Assembly (NCBI RefSeq): GCF_000178455.1
Contig: NZ_ADNU01000039.1
Location: forward strand, 1 to 64,000
Direction of reading: 5' to 3'
DNA from: Brevibacterium mcbrellneri ATCC 49030
Lineage (GTDB): Bacteria > Actinomycetota > Actinomycetes > Actinomycetales > Brevibacteriaceae
Length of the DNA: 64,000 bases
In this document: in pieces, positions 1 to 7,321 of the stretch
Layout: each line of letters begins with the position of its first letter
Numbering within the stretch: position 1 is the stretch's first letter
Notes under the pieces: model-generated
The model's input: the letters and a program-made list of their open reading frames with translations, nothing else
What the model was told of the DNA's origin: nothing
Databases searched by the model: none
Position numbers and translations under genes: made by a program

Positions 1-1
1 G

Positions 2-74
<73 letters not shown>

Positions 75-231
75 ACGCGTTTTAAACGCTCCTATAGTGT
101 ACGGGTTTTGCCTCTCCTTGCCAAAAATCGCCAAAACTCTCGCCACACCCTCACCAAAACGTTCGCGCGGTGGCACTAGACCAGCACCACCGGGCGAACA
201 ACAGCGTGATTCGCCATCACGCAAAACCTGC

Positions 232-654
232 CTACTTACGGGCCGTAACTTCCTTCACACGCCCACCCAGCGACATCATCAAGCTCACCAGACCGAACGT
301 CAGCAAAATGTGGCCCAGCCCCGCGATTCCAGCTGTCATTCCGTTACTGCTTGAACCACCCACAGCCATGATGCCGTGCACCACCATCATGGTGATCGTC
401 ACCGCCATACCTGCGTTGTACGTCCAGAAGAAGGCAGAAAACGACCTAGTAGAAGAAAGGTCAAACGCTTTGTCCAACAGCAGAACAATGAGCATCGCAA
501 AGAAACCCAACATCAACAGATGCGTGTGCAGGGTGCTCAACTGGGTGTACTGCCCCTGCTCAAACCCAACGATCTTGGTGTACTCGCGATAAAAGACCCC
601 AGAGGCCAACCCCAGAATCAAGTACGTCAGAGCCGCGTAGTACAACTTCCGCAT
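232..654 (-). CDS. DUF2871-type four-helix membrane protein
   Basis: A 140-residue integral membrane protein with four hydrophobic segments, at about residues 5-22, 43-62, 76-97 and 110-128. The first segment is followed by a conserved-looking YREYTKIVGF stretch, and histidines sit near the second and third helices (LHTHLLMLGF, MVVHGIM). This matches the DUF2871 family, whose function is not established. The membrane histidines would suit haem or metal binding, but that is inference. A purine-rich GGGGGAAG lies just upstream of the ATG. A perfect 11-6-11 dyad 16 bp upstream suggests control by a dimeric repressor. It is the only gene between tRNA-Lys and the winged-helix gene. Confidence 0.8.
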   Translation of the reverse strand: MRKLYYAALTYLILGLASGVFYREYTKIVGFEQGQYTQLSTLHTHLLMLGFFAMLIVLLLDKAFDLSSTRSFSAFFWTYNAGMAVTITMMVVHGIMAVGGSSSNGMTAGIAGLGHILLTFGLVSLMMSLGGRVKEVTARK

Positions 655-669
655 TTTCTTCCCCCACTC

Positions 670-697
670 AATAGAGATAATTTCCGTTATCTCTATT
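670..697. promoter_or_regulatory. Perfect 28-bp dyad upstream of DUF2871 gene
   Basis: AATAGAGATAA at 670-680 and TTATCTCTATT at 687-697 are perfect reverse complements separated by TTTCCG. The dyad ends 16 bp before the ATG of the minus-strand DUF2871 gene, where a repressor would block its promoter. Its length and AT-richness suit a dimeric winged-helix regulator (for example Rrf2/MarR type), but no such regulator is adjacent. It is not followed by a T-run, so a terminator is unlikely. Confidence 0.6.
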
Positions 698-762
698 CAG
701 CCAGAAACCAGCCCCACAAACAGCGCCCAATCGGTTGAACCTGGCATCAACCTTTCGGTTGA

Positions 763-1905
763 TTACGCGGTCGCGTGCGGGAACTGCTCAAAAAGTACTC
801 GCGCTTTGTTCTCACGCGCCTCAGACATGACTTTAAAAGGTTCAAGCACCAACGACCGCTTACCCTTCTGCCCCTTACGACGCCAATAGCCCACCACCTG
901 GCTACCGGCCACAACAGCTGACCGGAAAACACCGTTATTACCCGGCACAAGTGTTGAGTGATGTTCAGCAGGAACAATGTACGTGCGGTCCGGATACCCC
1001 AAAATCAGCTCGTCAAACGGTGGCAACAACTGCGGACGGTCCGTCACACGCCCCACCTGAGCAACCACCTCGGGAAGGCCCGGGGCACACACAAGCGCCT
1101 CCCCCGACTCATCAGTCCCCCATTCCTCCACGGACGACTCAATATCCCGCGCAGCCGCACGAATCAGCGTCAACGGGAGCTTGGTCCACCACTGGAAATC
1201 ACGCAAGGTCACCGGCCCGCGCAACAACACATACCGACGCAGAAGCTCGGCCGTCGCGGCCTGCCGGTCGTCATTAAACGCAACCGCCAATTGACTGCTC
1301 TGCGGCAAACACTCACGTGACAGAACCACGCGATTCTCCACCGGACCGCCCTCGGTCAACGGCCCATAAGTAACGACCATTGTTGACAGAAAATGCTTGA
1401 GCAAGTGATACGCACATCCACCTTCCGTAGGCACACCGGCCGTCGCCCACGCCTCAAACACCTGCGCGCGCGTCGCACCCTCACGCCCCACGCACAAACG
1501 TTCTAAAACGTCTCGCGCCACAGAAAAGTGCTCATCGTCAATACCCAAACGCGGACTGTTCTTCCGCGCCTGCTTCACAGCTGGGCCTGCACACAAATCA
1601 GTCATCCACCACAAGTCCTCCGCGGAGGTCACGAAAACCGTCCCCCGCATGGGGTACCCACGCACCAACCGGCCACGAGCAAACGCTTCACGCGTCCGCT
1701 CAAGCGCCACACTCGCCTCAACACCGGACCCCGCCTGCATCACACGCAACGCAACTGAGGACAAAGCCCCCGGCAAATCCTGCCCCTGGAGGGCACCGAG
1801 CTCAGCCGCTACCGCCTCGGGACTTTCAAACGACGAACGCCCGCCCGGCACAGGGCACATGCCCTGCGCCACCAGGCGGGCGCGCACCAACGGCTTATCA
1901 ACCAC
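763..1905 (-). CDS. Winged-helix DNA-binding protein (AlkZ/YcaQ-like, HTH_42)
   Basis: A 380-residue soluble protein beginning MVDKPLVRARLVAQGM. The N-terminal half carries the family-typical LGALQGQDLPGAL and RGTVFVTSAEDLWWM segments. The C-terminal part holds LLPPFDELILGYPDR and a late VVGYWRRKGQKG strand. These match the PF06224 winged-helix family, which includes the AlkZ/AlkX-type glycosylases acting on interstrand crosslinks. DNA repair is therefore a plausible role, but many actinobacterial members are uncharacterised. Start is GTG 1905; no convincing Shine-Dalgarno is seen. It lies 5 nt downstream of the 319-aa gene on the same strand and may be co-transcribed with it. Confidence 0.8.
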   Translation of the reverse strand: MVDKPLVRARLVAQGMCPVPGGRSSFESPEAVAAELGALQGQDLPGALSSVALRVMQAGSGVEASVALERTREAFARGRLVRGYPMRGTVFVTSAEDLWWMTDLCAGPAVKQARKNSPRLGIDDEHFSVARDVLERLCVGREGATRAQVFEAWATAGVPTEGGCAYHLLKHFLSTMVVTYGPLTEGGPVENRVVLSRECLPQSSQLAVAFNDDRQAATAELLRRYVLLRGPVTLRDFQWWTKLPLTLIRAAARDIESSVEEWGTDESGEALVCAPGLPEVVAQVGRVTDRPQLLPPFDELILGYPDRTYIVPAEHHSTLVPGNNGVFRSAVVAGSQVVGYWRRKGQKGKRSLVLEPFKVMSEARENKARVLFEQFPHATA

Positions 1906-1910
1906 GGTGA

Positions 1911-2870
1911 CTACAGCCGTACATCCGGGCGGTACGTGCGCGGAGTGTCATCACGTACCTGCGGTTCGCCATCAAACGAAGACGAACCAGAAGAAGCAGA
2001 CCGTTCCACAACTTCACCTTCAATAACATCGTCATTACCGCCACGACGTTTCTTCTTGGTGGCCTTCAGCAGTTGCTTCAAGCCGCCCATGATGTCAGTG
2101 TCACGTTTTTGGGTACTCACTTTTGGCTCCAATTCAGGTTCAAAAACAGCTGGCGCGGGCCCAAACGCATGCTGGGCGTTTTCAATCACGATCTTCGCCA
2201 TCTTCCGGTTAACCGCAGCTCCCACCACGGCACCAATTCCAAACGGCAGAATCCGCCCAATCAGCGACCCAGCAGACCTCCGTGCATACCGCTTAAACAT
2301 CGCCTTACGCATCTGCTTGGTAAGCATGTCCACCATCTGCGTAGGAATCTGCTTGGTGATCATGGCACCCCAAGCCGCGTCACGGCGAGGCACGTCTTCA
2401 CCCTGCGCTTGAGCTGCGACCTTCTTGACCATGTCTTTGCCGTCGTTCCCCAGCATGAGGCCCATAATCAGCGCATTCGCGCGAGCTGGATCCTCCACCG
2501 GCAAGTTGTGGATCTCCGCAATCGACTGGGCATACAGCGCGGAGCCTTCCAAAAACGCGCCCGTTTCAATAGCCGCGACACCTAGTGCCGCCCCTGTTCC
2601 CAGCCCCGGGATCACAGCAGTTGCACCTGTTGCGGCACCCCCACCTGTCACCAGGTTCTTGTAGTGGTCAGCCAAAATGTCGGCCATCTGAGCGGGGGTC
2701 GCGTGTGGGTGGCGGCGACGGACGCTACGAACGTAGGCCAAAACAATGGGACGTTGAACGCTCAACAGCTTGCTAATGGCCTTGGCGGCCATGGGGTTGA
2801 CCGTTCCGTCCTTTTGAACGAGTTTGTCGGCGAGCTTGCCTGCACCGTGAGTGACGCGCGAGTTTGCCAT
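1911..2870 (-). CDS. Conserved actinobacterial protein with glycine-zipper core (EcsC-like?)
   Basis: The frame stays open further upstream, but AAGGAATGG immediately precedes the ATG at 2870, giving a 319-residue protein beginning MANSRVTHGAGK. Residues about 80-120 are rich in Gly/Ala (GAATGATAVIPGLGTG, ALGVAAIETGAF). A second Gly-rich segment follows (IGRILPFGIGAVVGAAV). Both are typical of membrane-inserting or membrane-apposed helices. The C-terminus is charged and contains KATKKKRRGG then DDVIEGEVVE. Similarity to EcsC-type proteins is suspected only from this composition. No function can be assigned. Confidence 0.7.
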   Translation of the reverse strand: MANSRVTHGAGKLADKLVQKDGTVNPMAAKAISKLLSVQRPIVLAYVRSVRRRHPHATPAQMADILADHYKNLVTGGGAATGATAVIPGLGTGAALGVAAIETGAFLEGSALYAQSIAEIHNLPVEDPARANALIMGLMLGNDGKDMVKKVAAQAQGEDVPRRDAAWGAMITKQIPTQMVDMLTKQMRKAMFKRYARRSAGSLIGRILPFGIGAVVGAAVNRKMAKIVIENAQHAFGPAPAVFEPELEPKVSTQKRDTDIMGGLKQLLKATKKKRRGGNDDVIEGEVVERSASSGSSSFDGEPQVRDDTPRTYRPDVRL

Positions 2871-3026
2871 TCCATTCCTTCCCGCGAATGCGTGTTCGTT
2901 AAGAAGCTTACGGATCGTTGGTGAATGTGTCCTGAACATCCAGGTCACCAATTGAGGCAACCATGACAAAACACGCGGACATTCACTTTTATTCCGCACC
3001 CGCCCAAAGCCACCCCGGCCACGTCC

Positions 3027-3032
3027 TACACT
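3027..3032 (+). promoter_or_regulatory. -10 box for leaderless gene at 3039
   Basis: TACACT is followed by exactly six bases and then the GTG start at 3039. No Shine-Dalgarno lies between them, so transcription would begin at or next to the start codon. No clear -35 was seen. The same TANNNT-N6-start arrangement recurs elsewhere in the window, which supports using this GTG. Confidence 0.45.
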
Positions 3033-3038
3033 GGGCAC

Positions 3039-3611
3039 GTGGGAGATTTTCACAAGCCAGTCATGCGCCCGGACCTTGACGGATACTCTGAGGCACCGGG
3101 CCCTGCCCAGAAGGCCGAAGCCGCGCACGACCTCGCCCATCTACTCATCCACGACCCGTCCGTGCCCCGCGATCAAGCCGCCACCGACCGCTTCATCGCG
3201 TTAGAGCAGGAGTTCGGGTTGGAAACGCTCGCCGAGCTGTGGAGTAGCGCCCCCGCGGTGTCACTGCCGGGCGCGTTGTATCGCCTGTACGCGTTGCACA
3301 GTTGGATTACGCGCCAGCCGGATGAGGCGTCTGGCTGGTTTTCGGCTGGCCGGTTGTCGTCCCCCGCTGAGGTCGTCGCCGGTGTCGCTGACCCGCCGGG
3401 TCCGCGTGAGGTTGAGTCCATGGCCCGGGAGATCCTCTCTGGTGCATTCCGCGGTGATTTTGCCCACGCATGTGACCGGGCCGCCGCGTTTGTTTTTGTC
3501 GCTGCCCGAGGTCGTGCCACTGAAGACGGCCCCGGCCTTGCCGAGTTCCACCGGATGGGTGAGGACCTGCGGGCGGCCGCGCGCCTGTACCGCGAGGGCG
3601 GCCTGGCATAG
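3039..3611 (+). CDS. Conserved actinobacterial hypothetical protein
   Basis: A 190-residue soluble, mostly helical protein starting MGDFHKPVMRPDL. No signal peptide, membrane segment or catalytic motif is evident. Similar proteins in actinobacteria have sometimes been labelled 'RNA polymerase subunit beta', but nothing in this sequence supports that name. The GTG start is backed by a -10-like TACACT six bases upstream; an internal ATG at 3063 (MRPDL) is the alternative. It is divergent from the 319-aa gene and convergent with the VOC gene. Codon use is high-GC and normal for the region. Confidence 0.7.
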   Translation: MGDFHKPVMRPDLDGYSEAPGPAQKAEAAHDLAHLLIHDPSVPRDQAATDRFIALEQEFGLETLAELWSSAPAVSLPGALYRLYALHSWITRQPDEASGWFSAGRLSSPAEVVAGVADPPGPREVESMAREILSGAFRGDFAHACDRAAAFVFVAARGRATEDGPGLAEFHRMGEDLRAAARLYREGGLA

Positions 3612-3760
3612 CGGAAGCTACACGCCCGACCAGCGCGATGCGACAGACTGAACACACAATCCCTAGAGGCTTAAAGTAGCAACACCTAGGTCTGCAGAAT
3701 CCTAGCTGTCACTTTCTTCAAGCTAGACATCAAGAGGCATTTCCTACTTAGCTGGATTGT

Positions 3761-4132
3761 CTACTGTTTGTCATGGATTGTGAGCAGATAACCATCGGGG
3801 TCTCGCAGACTAAAAGCCTTACCGAACGGGGTTTCATTGAGAGTGGTCTCGACTCTTACCCCGCATCCCTCAAGTTCATCAAATAGCTGCTGGGAATCTG
3901 GAACGTAGATCCATAGTGCGACCCCTGTTCCTGGGTGAGGAGCAGTTGCGTCGAGGTCAACGCCTGGCAGTGGCTTTCGCACAGCGAAAGGAATGGGATG
4001 CGTGTTGAACACGATCGCGTCATCAGGATGATGTGGAGCGCGTTGTAGTCCGATCCGTTTCTCGTAGAACTGTGCCGATTTTTCTAGATCGCGAACTTGG
4101 AGTGCAACGAAGTCTGGTCCGACGGCGGTCAT
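3761..4132 (-). CDS. VOC-family (glyoxalase/bleomycin-resistance-like) protein
   Basis: A 123-residue single-domain protein with the beta-alpha-beta-beta-beta pattern of the vicinal-oxygen-chelate fold. The first strand is FVALQVRDLEKSAQFYEK and the closing strand is FSLRDPDGYLLTIHD. Such proteins bind metals and isomerise, cleave or sequester small molecules; the substrate is unknown. AAAGGA sits upstream of the ATG. It is divergent from a marR gene, and two operator-like dyads between them imply MarR control. A MarR-VOC pair often handles an electrophilic or antibiotic stress, which is inference here. Base composition of the pair is visibly more AT-rich than its surroundings, hinting at later acquisition. 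Confidence 0.85.
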   Translation of the reverse strand: MTAVGPDFVALQVRDLEKSAQFYEKRIGLQRAPHHPDDAIVFNTHPIPFAVRKPLPGVDLDATAPHPGTGVALWIYVPDSQQLFDELEGCGVRVETTLNETPFGKAFSLRDPDGYLLTIHDKQ

Positions 4133-4147
4133 TGAATATCCTTTCTA

Positions 4148-4163
4148 TGTCAATGTATTGACA
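4148..4163. promoter_or_regulatory. MarR-type operator 1 (TGTCAA-N4-TTGACA)
   Basis: A perfect inverted repeat, TGTCAA TGTA TTGACA. Its right half is also a consensus -35 (TTGACA) for rightward transcription towards marR. On the minus strand it covers the putative -10 TACATT of the VOC promoter, which has an ATGACA -35 at 17-bp spacing. One bound MarR dimer could therefore block both genes. Confidence 0.65.
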
Positions 4164-4174
4164 CTCGTAGGCTA

Positions 4175-4190
4175 TGTCATACTGTTGACA
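4175..4190. promoter_or_regulatory. MarR-type operator 2 overlapping the marR start
   Basis: TGTCATACTGTTGACA is an imperfect copy of operator 1, with half-sites TGTCA and TGACA, 27 bp further along (centre to centre). It covers the putative -10 of marR (TACTGT, 16 bp after TTGACA) and ends on the A of the marR ATG. The arrangement fits autoregulation of marR. Confidence 0.6.
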
Positions 4191-4651
4191 TGAAGCAACC
4201 CCAAATTGAAGAATCGCTAACCCTTTCGCCGGGGTACAAGCTAAAAGAACTCACTACCCTCCTACGGGCAGCAATGGAGGAATCACTAAGGGAGTACAAG
4301 ATTACAGTTGCGCAATTTGCCTGCTTGGAGTTGCTGGGTAGACATTCCCACCTGTCTAACTCGGAACTGGCGAGGGGAGCCTTCGTGAGCCGACAAGCAA
4401 TGAACAAAGTTCTTAAAGGCCTCGAAGAAAAGGAGCTTGTTTCCCGACCTCAACAAGCAGAGTCCGGGAGGGTCCGGAGAGTTCAACTAACCCAACGAGG
4501 AGCCGATCTGCTAGCTCAGACTAGGGAAGGGATTTTTCATGTAGAAAAAGCCATGGTTCACGGGCTTAGCATCGAAGAGCGAGCACAGCTATCAGAGTTA
4601 ATCGCCCGTTGTTCTGGCAATCTGCAGAAATCTTTGAACCCTCACTCTTAA
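4190..4651 (+). CDS. MarR-family transcriptional regulator
   Basis: A 153-residue winged-helix regulator. The recognition region reads LSNSELARGAFVSRQAMNKV at about residues 61-80, followed by a wing (VSRPQQAESGRVRRVQLTQRG) and the C-terminal dimerisation helices. Length and layout are normal for MarR. No Shine-Dalgarno precedes the ATG; the promoter lies so close that the mRNA is probably leaderless or nearly so. It probably represses itself and the divergent VOC gene through the two TGTCA/TGACA dyads between them. The inducing ligand cannot be told. A pyrimidine- and AT-rich codon choice marks this pair out from its neighbours. Confidence 0.88.
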   Translation: MKQPQIEESLTLSPGYKLKELTTLLRAAMEESLREYKITVAQFACLELLGRHSHLSNSELARGAFVSRQAMNKVLKGLEEKELVSRPQQAESGRVRRVQLTQRGADLLAQTREGIFHVEKAMVHGLSIEERAQLSELIARCSGNLQKSLNPHS

Positions 4652-4784
4652 AGATGTTTCTTCAACATCGACCACGGTAATCCGTTCTCACTCTCAGCGA
4701 GCTACGCGTAACCGGAGTAGAGACCGAAAGCGGAGCAGCCCAAGCCCCCGCCCCACCAAAACCACTCCCCCGCCCCACGTTCGT

Positions 4785-4882
4785 TACAATGGTCGCGGAT
4801 GCCGATCCGCTGAAGCCCCGGGCTCCAACATTTGCCGCTACGAGCGGCCTTCCGCCGAGAGGCGCTCTCGGATCGGCATCCG
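4785..4882 (+). promoter_or_regulatory. Promoter and structured 5' leader RNA of the DUF47-pit operon
   Basis: A -10-like TACAAT (4785-4790) predicts a transcript starting near 4797. That transcript opens with CGGATGCCGATCCG (4796-4809), a perfect 14-bp reverse complement of CGGATCGGCATCCG (4869-4882). Inside lie hairpin GCCGCT/AGCGGC (4834-4848) and hairpin CCGAGAG/CTCTCGG (4855-4871). The second shares three bases with the long stem, so the two cannot fully coexist. The 5' arm can also fold on itself (GCGGAT/ATCCGC, 4795-4810). The mutually exclusive pairings, 28 nt before the start codon, look like a switchable leader. No known riboswitch consensus was recognised. Confidence 0.5.
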
Positions 4883-4909
4883 TCATATCGGTTTGAACCA
4901 GAGGTCGCT

Positions 4910-5530
4910 ATGAGTCTTCGTCGTTTATCAAATGATGATGCTATTTACGAACTGCTACACAAGATAGCGGTCACGGTACGCGACGGAAATCTGGTGCTGG
5001 CTGAGCTTTCGGGCATCCCTGTGGGTAAGCGTCGCGAGGCCTTAAGCCGGATTCATGAAATCACTCAGGCGGCAGACGACCACGCCGGCGCCATCAAACG
5101 CCAGCTCCGCGAAAACTACCTCACACGCTTTGACCGGCGCCTCATTTATCGCCTGTCTGAAGCAATGCGTGACGTTGTTCACCGGCAGGACGCGGTTGGT
5201 TTCGCTATGACGTCTTCGGCTTTCGACGAACTGCCCGTGGGCGTGCTTGAAATGCTGGCCCTGCTGTCCAACCAGGCTGACAACACATTGCGCATGACCC
5301 AACGCCTGCGTGCCAAACCCGATCAGTGGGAATACGTCGACACCATCGAAACACTGCACCTGCGAGCGGTCACCCTGCAACAGCAGGTGACGGACGTTGT
5401 ACCGGGCGCGCGCATGGGTCTGACGTTCTTGGCCGCCGCCACTTCGCTAGGCGCGGCGTTTATTCGCGCCTCCGACGGCTATCAGTCCGTCGCTGCGGTG
5501 GTCGCAGAAATCGCATTGGACGAATCTTGA
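4910..5530 (+). CDS. DUF47 / PhoU-like accessory protein of Pit transporter
   Basis: A 206-residue all-helical protein. The ATG at 4910 is chosen because GAGG lies 5 nt upstream; the frame is open further up but would run through the structured leader. The pattern of long amphipathic helices with spaced acidic/basic residues (ALSRIHEITQAADDHAGAI, LPVGVLEMLALLSNQADNTL) fits the DUF47/PhoU fold. In many bacteria these proteins are encoded next to pit and modulate phosphate uptake. The pit gene follows 52 nt downstream on the same strand, supporting that role here. Confidence 0.8.
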   Translation: MSLRRLSNDDAIYELLHKIAVTVRDGNLVLAELSGIPVGKRREALSRIHEITQAADDHAGAIKRQLRENYLTRFDRRLIYRLSEAMRDVVHRQDAVGFAMTSSAFDELPVGVLEMLALLSNQADNTLRMTQRLRAKPDQWEYVDTIETLHLRAVTLQQQVTDVVPGARMGLTFLAAATSLGAAFIRASDGYQSVAAVVAEIALDES

Positions 5531-5582
5531 CGGCTCCCATGAGCACACCCAGCCTGTCAAACCCGTCCGCAAGTGAGGCCCC

Positions 5583-6581
5583 GTGGAACTAGCAACTCTG
5601 TGTGTTCTGCTCTTGGGCCTCGCGTTCGCATTCTTTAACGGTTTTCACGACGCCGGTATCACGGTGGGCAATATCGTGGCCACGCACGGTTTGAGCCCAC
5701 GGGTCGCGCTCACCCTGGCCACGGGTTTTAACTTTGTTGGCGCGCTTTTGGGGCAGGGAATCGCCACGGTGGTTGCCACCGAGGTTGCGAGTTTCCCTCA
5801 TTCCAGCAACCAGCTTTTAGCGGTGTTAGGTGGCGGAATTGCGGGCGCACTGTTAGTGAACGTGGTGACGTATTTCATGGCCGTTCCGATCGCGTCCACG
5901 CACGTTCTGATGGGTGGTTTGGTTGGCGCGTGGCTGGTGGTCGGGTGGGAAGACCGGCCATCGATCATGTTCGACGAAACCATTATTTCGATCTTCATCA
6001 TGCCGTTCGTGGCATTTTTCGCTTCGATCGTGCTCACGCGCGTGGTCTTCCGCGTGGTAGCGAGTTATCCGCCCAAGCCTCTGTTTAAGCGTTGCCGTCA
6101 GGTCAACAGTGTCATGGTGGCTGGCTTGTCGTTGGCTCACGGGTCGCAGGATGCTCAGAAAATTGGCGCTGTTATGGGGCTTGTGTGGGTGTCGGGTGTG
6201 CATCCCGGCGCCGAGGTCGTTATGGACGGCCGTCCGTGGACCCTTATCGTGTTGACGGCTGTGGCTTTGGCTGCGGGCACGTGGTTTTCTGGTTGGCGGG
6301 TAGCTCGCACGGTCTCGGTTTCAATGGTGCGACTGGACCCGGTCACCTCGGTCATTTCGAACACCACTTCTGCGGTTTTTCTGAGTTTGGCGGCGTTTGT
6401 TTTCCGCTTGCCAGCGTCGATGAGTTTTGTGGTCGTCGCTTCTAACTTAGGGACTGCCCGGAGACGCCAGGATATTCGTCTTCGCCCGTTGATGAAGGTT
6501 GTAGCGGCTTGGATTTTGGGTATTCCCGCGACGTCCTGTGTTGCAGCGTTGTTCACGCTGCCGCTTCTCATGCTGACGTAG
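5583..6581 (+). CDS. pit: PiT-family inorganic phosphate transporter
   Basis: A 332-residue integral membrane protein with the PiT signature duplicated. The N-terminal half has FAFFNGFHDAGITVGNIVAT; the second half has SLAHGSQDAQKIGAVMGL. About nine to ten membrane helices are visible. These transporters import phosphate, usually as a metal-phosphate complex, driven by protons. The start is GTG 5583 after GTGAGG. It lies behind the PhoU-like DUF47 gene, so both are probably translated from one mRNA bearing the structured leader. It ends one base from the convergent yitT-like gene. Length is shorter than E. coli PitA because the large central cytoplasmic loop is small. Confidence 0.9.
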   Translation: MELATLCVLLLGLAFAFFNGFHDAGITVGNIVATHGLSPRVALTLATGFNFVGALLGQGIATVVATEVASFPHSSNQLLAVLGGGIAGALLVNVVTYFMAVPIASTHVLMGGLVGAWLVVGWEDRPSIMFDETIISIFIMPFVAFFASIVLTRVVFRVVASYPPKPLFKRCRQVNSVMVAGLSLAHGSQDAQKIGAVMGLVWVSGVHPGAEVVMDGRPWTLIVLTAVALAAGTWFSGWRVARTVSVSMVRLDPVTSVISNTTSAVFLSLAAFVFRLPASMSFVVVASNLGTARRRQDIRLRPLMKVVAAWILGIPATSCVAALFTLPLLMLT

Positions 6582-6582
6582 T

Positions 6583-7239
6583 TCAGTAACCCATGTAGCG
6601 CCCTGGCCGGTGGTTAAACGCCAGGACCAGGTTGAGGATGACAGCGCCGCCGGCTGAAAGTAAAACGATGTACCAGGGCGTGACAAAGAGCGACGCCAAG
6701 ACAATGAGAACGTCAAAGGACATTTGGAAGTAGCCGGCGCTGATGCCTGCACGTTCTTGCACGATGAGCGCCAAGATGTTGACACCACCCAAGCTGGCTT
6801 TGTGCCTAAACAGGATCAACAGCCCCACTCCTGCCAGAAGGTTTCCGCAGATGACACCGTAAACGGGGTGGACGTGCACGTTCATCATCAACAGGTGGAA
6901 GTCGGTAAGGACGCCCACGGCCACGACGCACAGGATGGTGCGGATTGTGAAGCTCCACCCCTTTTTCCAAATGGCCAAGATAAAGAAAGGAACGTTGACC
7001 AGCGGAAAAAGCCAGGCGACAGGAAGCGGAACAAGGTAGCTGACAAGGAGGGACAACCCTGCTGTCCCGCCTGTCACGGCACCCGCGGTTTTCAAGAAGA
7101 AAAGACCCAAGGATGCAACGAAGCACCCCGTGATGAGACCCATGAGGTCTTCTGCCCACGAGTGTTTGAGATTGAGTTTTTCGGCTTCTTTTTGTACCGC
7201 TGATTCTGCCACCGTTACCTCCGCGAACGATCTTCTCAC
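6583..7239 (-). CDS. YitT-family membrane protein
   Basis: A 218-residue protein. A short charged N-terminus is followed by five or six hydrophobic helices, with typical YitT features: a Gly-rich AGAVTGGTAGLSLLVSY loop near the first helices and FRHKASLGGVNILALIV later. The family is annotated as a membrane protein of unknown transport function (DUF161). No C-terminal DUF2179 domain is present, so this is the short form. It overlaps no neighbour; it is convergent with pit (1-nt gap) and divergent from the lut operon. The exact start is uncertain. Confidence 0.82.
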   Translation of the reverse strand: MRRSFAEVTVAESAVQKEAEKLNLKHSWAEDLMGLITGCFVASLGLFFLKTAGAVTGGTAGLSLLVSYLVPLPVAWLFPLVNVPFFILAIWKKGWSFTIRTILCVVAVGVLTDFHLLMMNVHVHPVYGVICGNLLAGVGLLILFRHKASLGGVNILALIVQERAGISAGYFQMSFDVLIVLASLFVTPWYIVLLSAGGAVILNLVLAFNHRPGRYMGY

Positions 7240-7307
7240 ACAGTGAGCGCACAGCTAAAAGAAAACGAGAAAGCTTCGCTAACCGCAAGGGAACTGGGCG
7301 TTCAACG

Positions 7308-7313
7308 TATAAA
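7308..7313 (+). promoter_or_regulatory. -10 box of the lut operon
   Basis: TATAAA lies eight bases before the lutA ATG with no Shine-Dalgarno between, so the lut mRNA may begin at or just before the start codon. No good -35 is visible at 16-18 bp, as is common where an activator is needed. No operator dyad was recognised. Confidence 0.4.
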
Positions 7314-7321
7314 GTGGACTC

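Noticed and set aside
2871-3140. N-terminal extension of the 319-aa protein
   Set aside because: The upstream frame would overlap the divergent 190-aa gene and its promoter, and a good ribosome-binding site precedes the ATG at 2870.
4662-4886. Short minus-strand open frame between marR and the DUF47 gene
   Set aside because: Low-complexity translation without a start signal, overlapping the structured leader.
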